A stretch of DNA of 64,000 nt from contig NC_057925.1 in assembly GCF_018873765.1 (NCBI RefSeq), positions 12,783,568-12,847,567 of the forward strand. The letters are read 5' to 3'. Of this stretch, positions 61,740-64,000 are shown in pieces. The notes below the pieces were generated by a model. The model searched no databases, was not told the origin of the DNA, and saw only the letters and a program-made list of their open reading frames with translations. The DNA comes from Telopea speciosissima (taxonomy: Eukaryota > Streptophyta > Magnoliopsida > Proteales > Proteaceae). Made by a program: the position numbers and the translations under genes. Within the stretch, counting starts at the first letter, position 1. Each line of letters begins with the position of its first letter.

Positions 61740-62847
61740 ATATATATATATATATACTAGTAAGAATGCACGTGTGACCATACATGGATTCTAAGTAGAG
61801 ATATTAGAGAGTGAAACTAATAAAATCAAAATTTACTCAATAATATATGCACTTGTATACTTTTGTTACGTTGTAAACAATGATAGAGAGATAGAGAGAT
61901 AGATAGAGACATATATAGATAGATATAGTTTTAGATATACTTTTTCTCCCATTTTTTCTCAATTTTGAAACCATGAATTTTAATTAAAAACAAACATAAA
62001 AATGAATATTTTTAAATTTAAATAATAATAAATATTATTAATTAAAATTAATTATTAATACTAAGGTTACCCAAGATTAAGAAATTATAAAAAAAATGAC
62101 CTATAGATTAAGAATAGAAAATTGAAATTTTAGATAAGAATGAAAGATAAAAGTGGTAATTGAAAGATTTGCTTTAAATAATAATAAATATTATTAATAT
62201 TAATATTAATTAAAAATAATAATTAATATTAAGGGTACCTAAGATTATAAAATTATAAGAAAGAATGACATAAAGATTAAGATTTGAATAGTGAAATTTT
62301 AGATAAGAATGAAGGGTAGAATAGGGAACTGAAAGATTTGCCACTAATTAAAAACAATATTTAATACTAAGGGTACCAAAGATTATGAAATTATAAAAAG
62401 GAATGACCTATAGATTAAGAATAGAAAATTGGAATTTTAGATAAGAATGAAGGATAAAAGAGGTAATTGAAAGATTTGCTTTAAATAATAATAAATATTA
62501 TTAATATTAATATTAATTAAAAACAGTAATTTATACTAAGGGTACCTAAGATTATAAAATTATAAGAAAGAATGACATAAAGATTAAGATTTGAATAATG
62601 GAATTTTAGATAATAATGAAGGGTAGAATAGGTAACTGAAAGATTTGCCACAACATGCTTATATGTAATAGTATGAATTAAAAATAGTAATTAATACTAA
62701 GGGTACCTAAGATTATGAAATTATAAGAAAGAATGACATAAAAATTAAGATTTGAATAACAGAATTTTAGATAATAATGAAGGGTAGAATAGGTAACTGA
62801 AAGATTTGCCACAACGTGCTTTTATATAATAGTATGATATATATATT
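61740..62847. mobile_element. AT-rich insertion with internal tandem repeats
   Basis: Absent from duplication copy A. The ends are imperfect inverted repeats: TACTAGTAAGAATGCACGTG at the left and, read inward from the right, TACTATTATATAAAAGCACG. Inside, a unit of 130-180 bp recurs five times, marked by AAGGGTACCTAAGATTA at about 62061, 62231, 62362, 62539 and 62698. No coding capacity. Confidence 0.65.
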
Positions 62848-63213
62848 TTCTCCAGGAGGAAAAATTATGTCATTTCAATGTGTACTCGAAAATGTGTAAG
62901 AAACTGACAAATCTTGATAATGATATAATAATATGCTAGTTTCAAATAATTTTTTGAAAACCTATTTTCCCCCTAACTTAAAGATCTTTTGGGAATGACA
63001 AAGGATAATTAAAGAAGGTGTCGGGTTCTAAAAAGACCTAACAGGTGTCATTTAGATAGTCCCTTCAAAATTTAGGATGTTGTTCTTCAAAATAGGGATA
63101 GTATCTTGATTATTGGTATTATTGGCATCCATGGAGAACTCCACCCCCATCATAATGCTAGATTTTTTTCCTTAATCATCTTCAAATGCGTTTATTGATC
63201 ATATACAACCAAA

Positions 63214-63332
63214 GGGTGTACCCAGTGCACGAGGCTCCTGCCATTGTGGGGTCTGGGGAGGATTGCAATGTATGCAACCTTACCCCCACTTCGTGGAGAG
63301 GCTATTTCTAGAGACTCGAACCCATGACCACT
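63214..63332 (-). mobile_element. Au-like SINE, 5'-truncated, minus strand
   Basis: On the minus strand it contains the B box TGGTCATGGGTTCGAGTC, then the CCTC.ACGAAGTGGGGGTAAG body and the tail GAGCCTCGTGCACTGGGTAC. The A-box half is missing. Duplication copy A lacks it at the corresponding place (about 54620). Confidence 0.85.
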
Positions 63333-64000
63333 TGTATGTATGTATAAAATTTATAATTTATAAATAATAATTATTCCTAACTAAAAGATTTTATAGTGAA
63401 AAAAGGCATCCTATGGAATATCTTTTTATTTTTTCCCTAGCTAAGACTCCCAGGAAACTTGTGCATCCTCTTCTTCGCTGTAATTTTAAAATAGTCATGT
63501 TACCCTTCAACTGCACTTGCTTAGTTGACCCCTTCAATAGAGCTACACCCTAACTATCTACAGCAATATTAGAATAACCATCTAAATACAACTTGAGATA
63601 ACCTAACTTTTTATCAAGATATTTTGTTACCATATAACTCTAGTGAAAATTATTATAAGTTCTTGAAATGTGTTATGTTTATCCATCCTCACAAAGCATT
63701 TTAACTGACTTCCTTGTGAGAGTCACTAATTTTACATCAAGATTAGATCTATTCCCTCATTACATATTGAAATATATAACATAACCATGCATTTCAAAAT
63801 CACTAATGCCATATTCACCATCTAATGCCTATACTTTAATATCTATATCACAACCCTCAACCCCAACAAGGCATTGTATATTTGATTTTTGTGACACATT
63901 CTTCCATTTCCTAGTGTGATCCCTAACTAGGTAAATGGAAATTTGAAATCAGTACACATGTCATACTTTAAAAGTAAACAAAAGGTACACATATGCCATT

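Larger units (their letters stand above)
61155..64000 (+). repeat. Segmental duplication, copy B (runs off the window)
   Basis: Partner of 52545-55175. It retains empty sites for the solo LTR (61184-61190) and the MITE (about 61541) of copy A, and carries its own insertions at 61740-62847 and 63214-63332. The final bases of the window (ACACATATGCCATT) still match copy A at 55142-55155, so the copy probably continues. Confidence 0.85.

Overview
This window is plant nuclear DNA, almost certainly from a flowering plant. It carries plant-type Ty1/copia and Ty3/gypsy retrotransposons, L1-type LINEs, tRNA-derived SINEs including two that resemble the Au SINE family, hAT- and Harbinger-like MITEs, and a cucumisin-type subtilase with a multi-exon structure. 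I cannot name the species. The window is dominated by repeats. I can support only one apparently intact host gene, a DUF4228/PADRE-domain protein at 8.76-9.39 kb. There are also a decayed subtilase gene (22.9-26.3 kb), one terminal exon of a ClpB/HSP101-type chaperone (50.7-50.8 kb) and one exon-like sequence I cannot identify (30.3-30.7 kb).

Layout. 0-1.6 kb: a minus-strand LTR with its primer binding site. 1.7-3.8 kb: two LINE remnants and a tandemly duplicated hairpin element. 4.5-8.1 kb: a hAT-like MITE, a 1.8-kb element built of nested inverted repeats and a second hairpin element. 8.7-9.4 kb: the PADRE gene. 11.28-17.28 kb: a copia element with three LTRs, a full-length but dead gag-pol, a truncated second gag, and U3-end sequence at both termini. 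17.9-18.7 kb: a repeat with a second copy at 51.5-52.2 kb; a SINE splits only the first copy. 18.8-21.7 kb: two solo LTR candidates. 22.9-26.3 kb: the subtilase pseudogene. 26.55-30.25 kb: a 5'-truncated LINE on the minus strand. 31.5-37.4 kb: a copia element inserted in a second copy of the subtilase upstream region. 38.0-49.85 kb: a complete but dead Tat-lineage gypsy element on the minus strand, carrying a spliced gene in antisense (PF04195-like). 50.1-52.6 kb: a MITE, the ClpB exon and the second copy of the 18-kb repeat. 52.5-55.2 kb and 61.2-64 kb: two copies of a segmental duplication, each with its own private insertions. 56.1-60.1 kb: a non-autonomous copia element on the minus strand, whose 3' LTR was later hit by a 1.16-kb hAT-like element.

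The window is most useful as a stratified record of insertions. Several insertions can be verified internally because a paralogous copy in the same window keeps the empty site: the SINE at 18.5 kb, the Harbinger-like MITE at 53.7 kb, the solo LTR at 52.6 kb and the SINEs at 55.2 and 63.2 kb. The features most worth following up are the copia element at 11.3-17.3 kb, the antisense spliced gene of the gypsy element, and a family of hairpin elements that share a conserved apex. All coordinates, splice sites and family names come from reading the sequence by eye; no alignment or database search was run.
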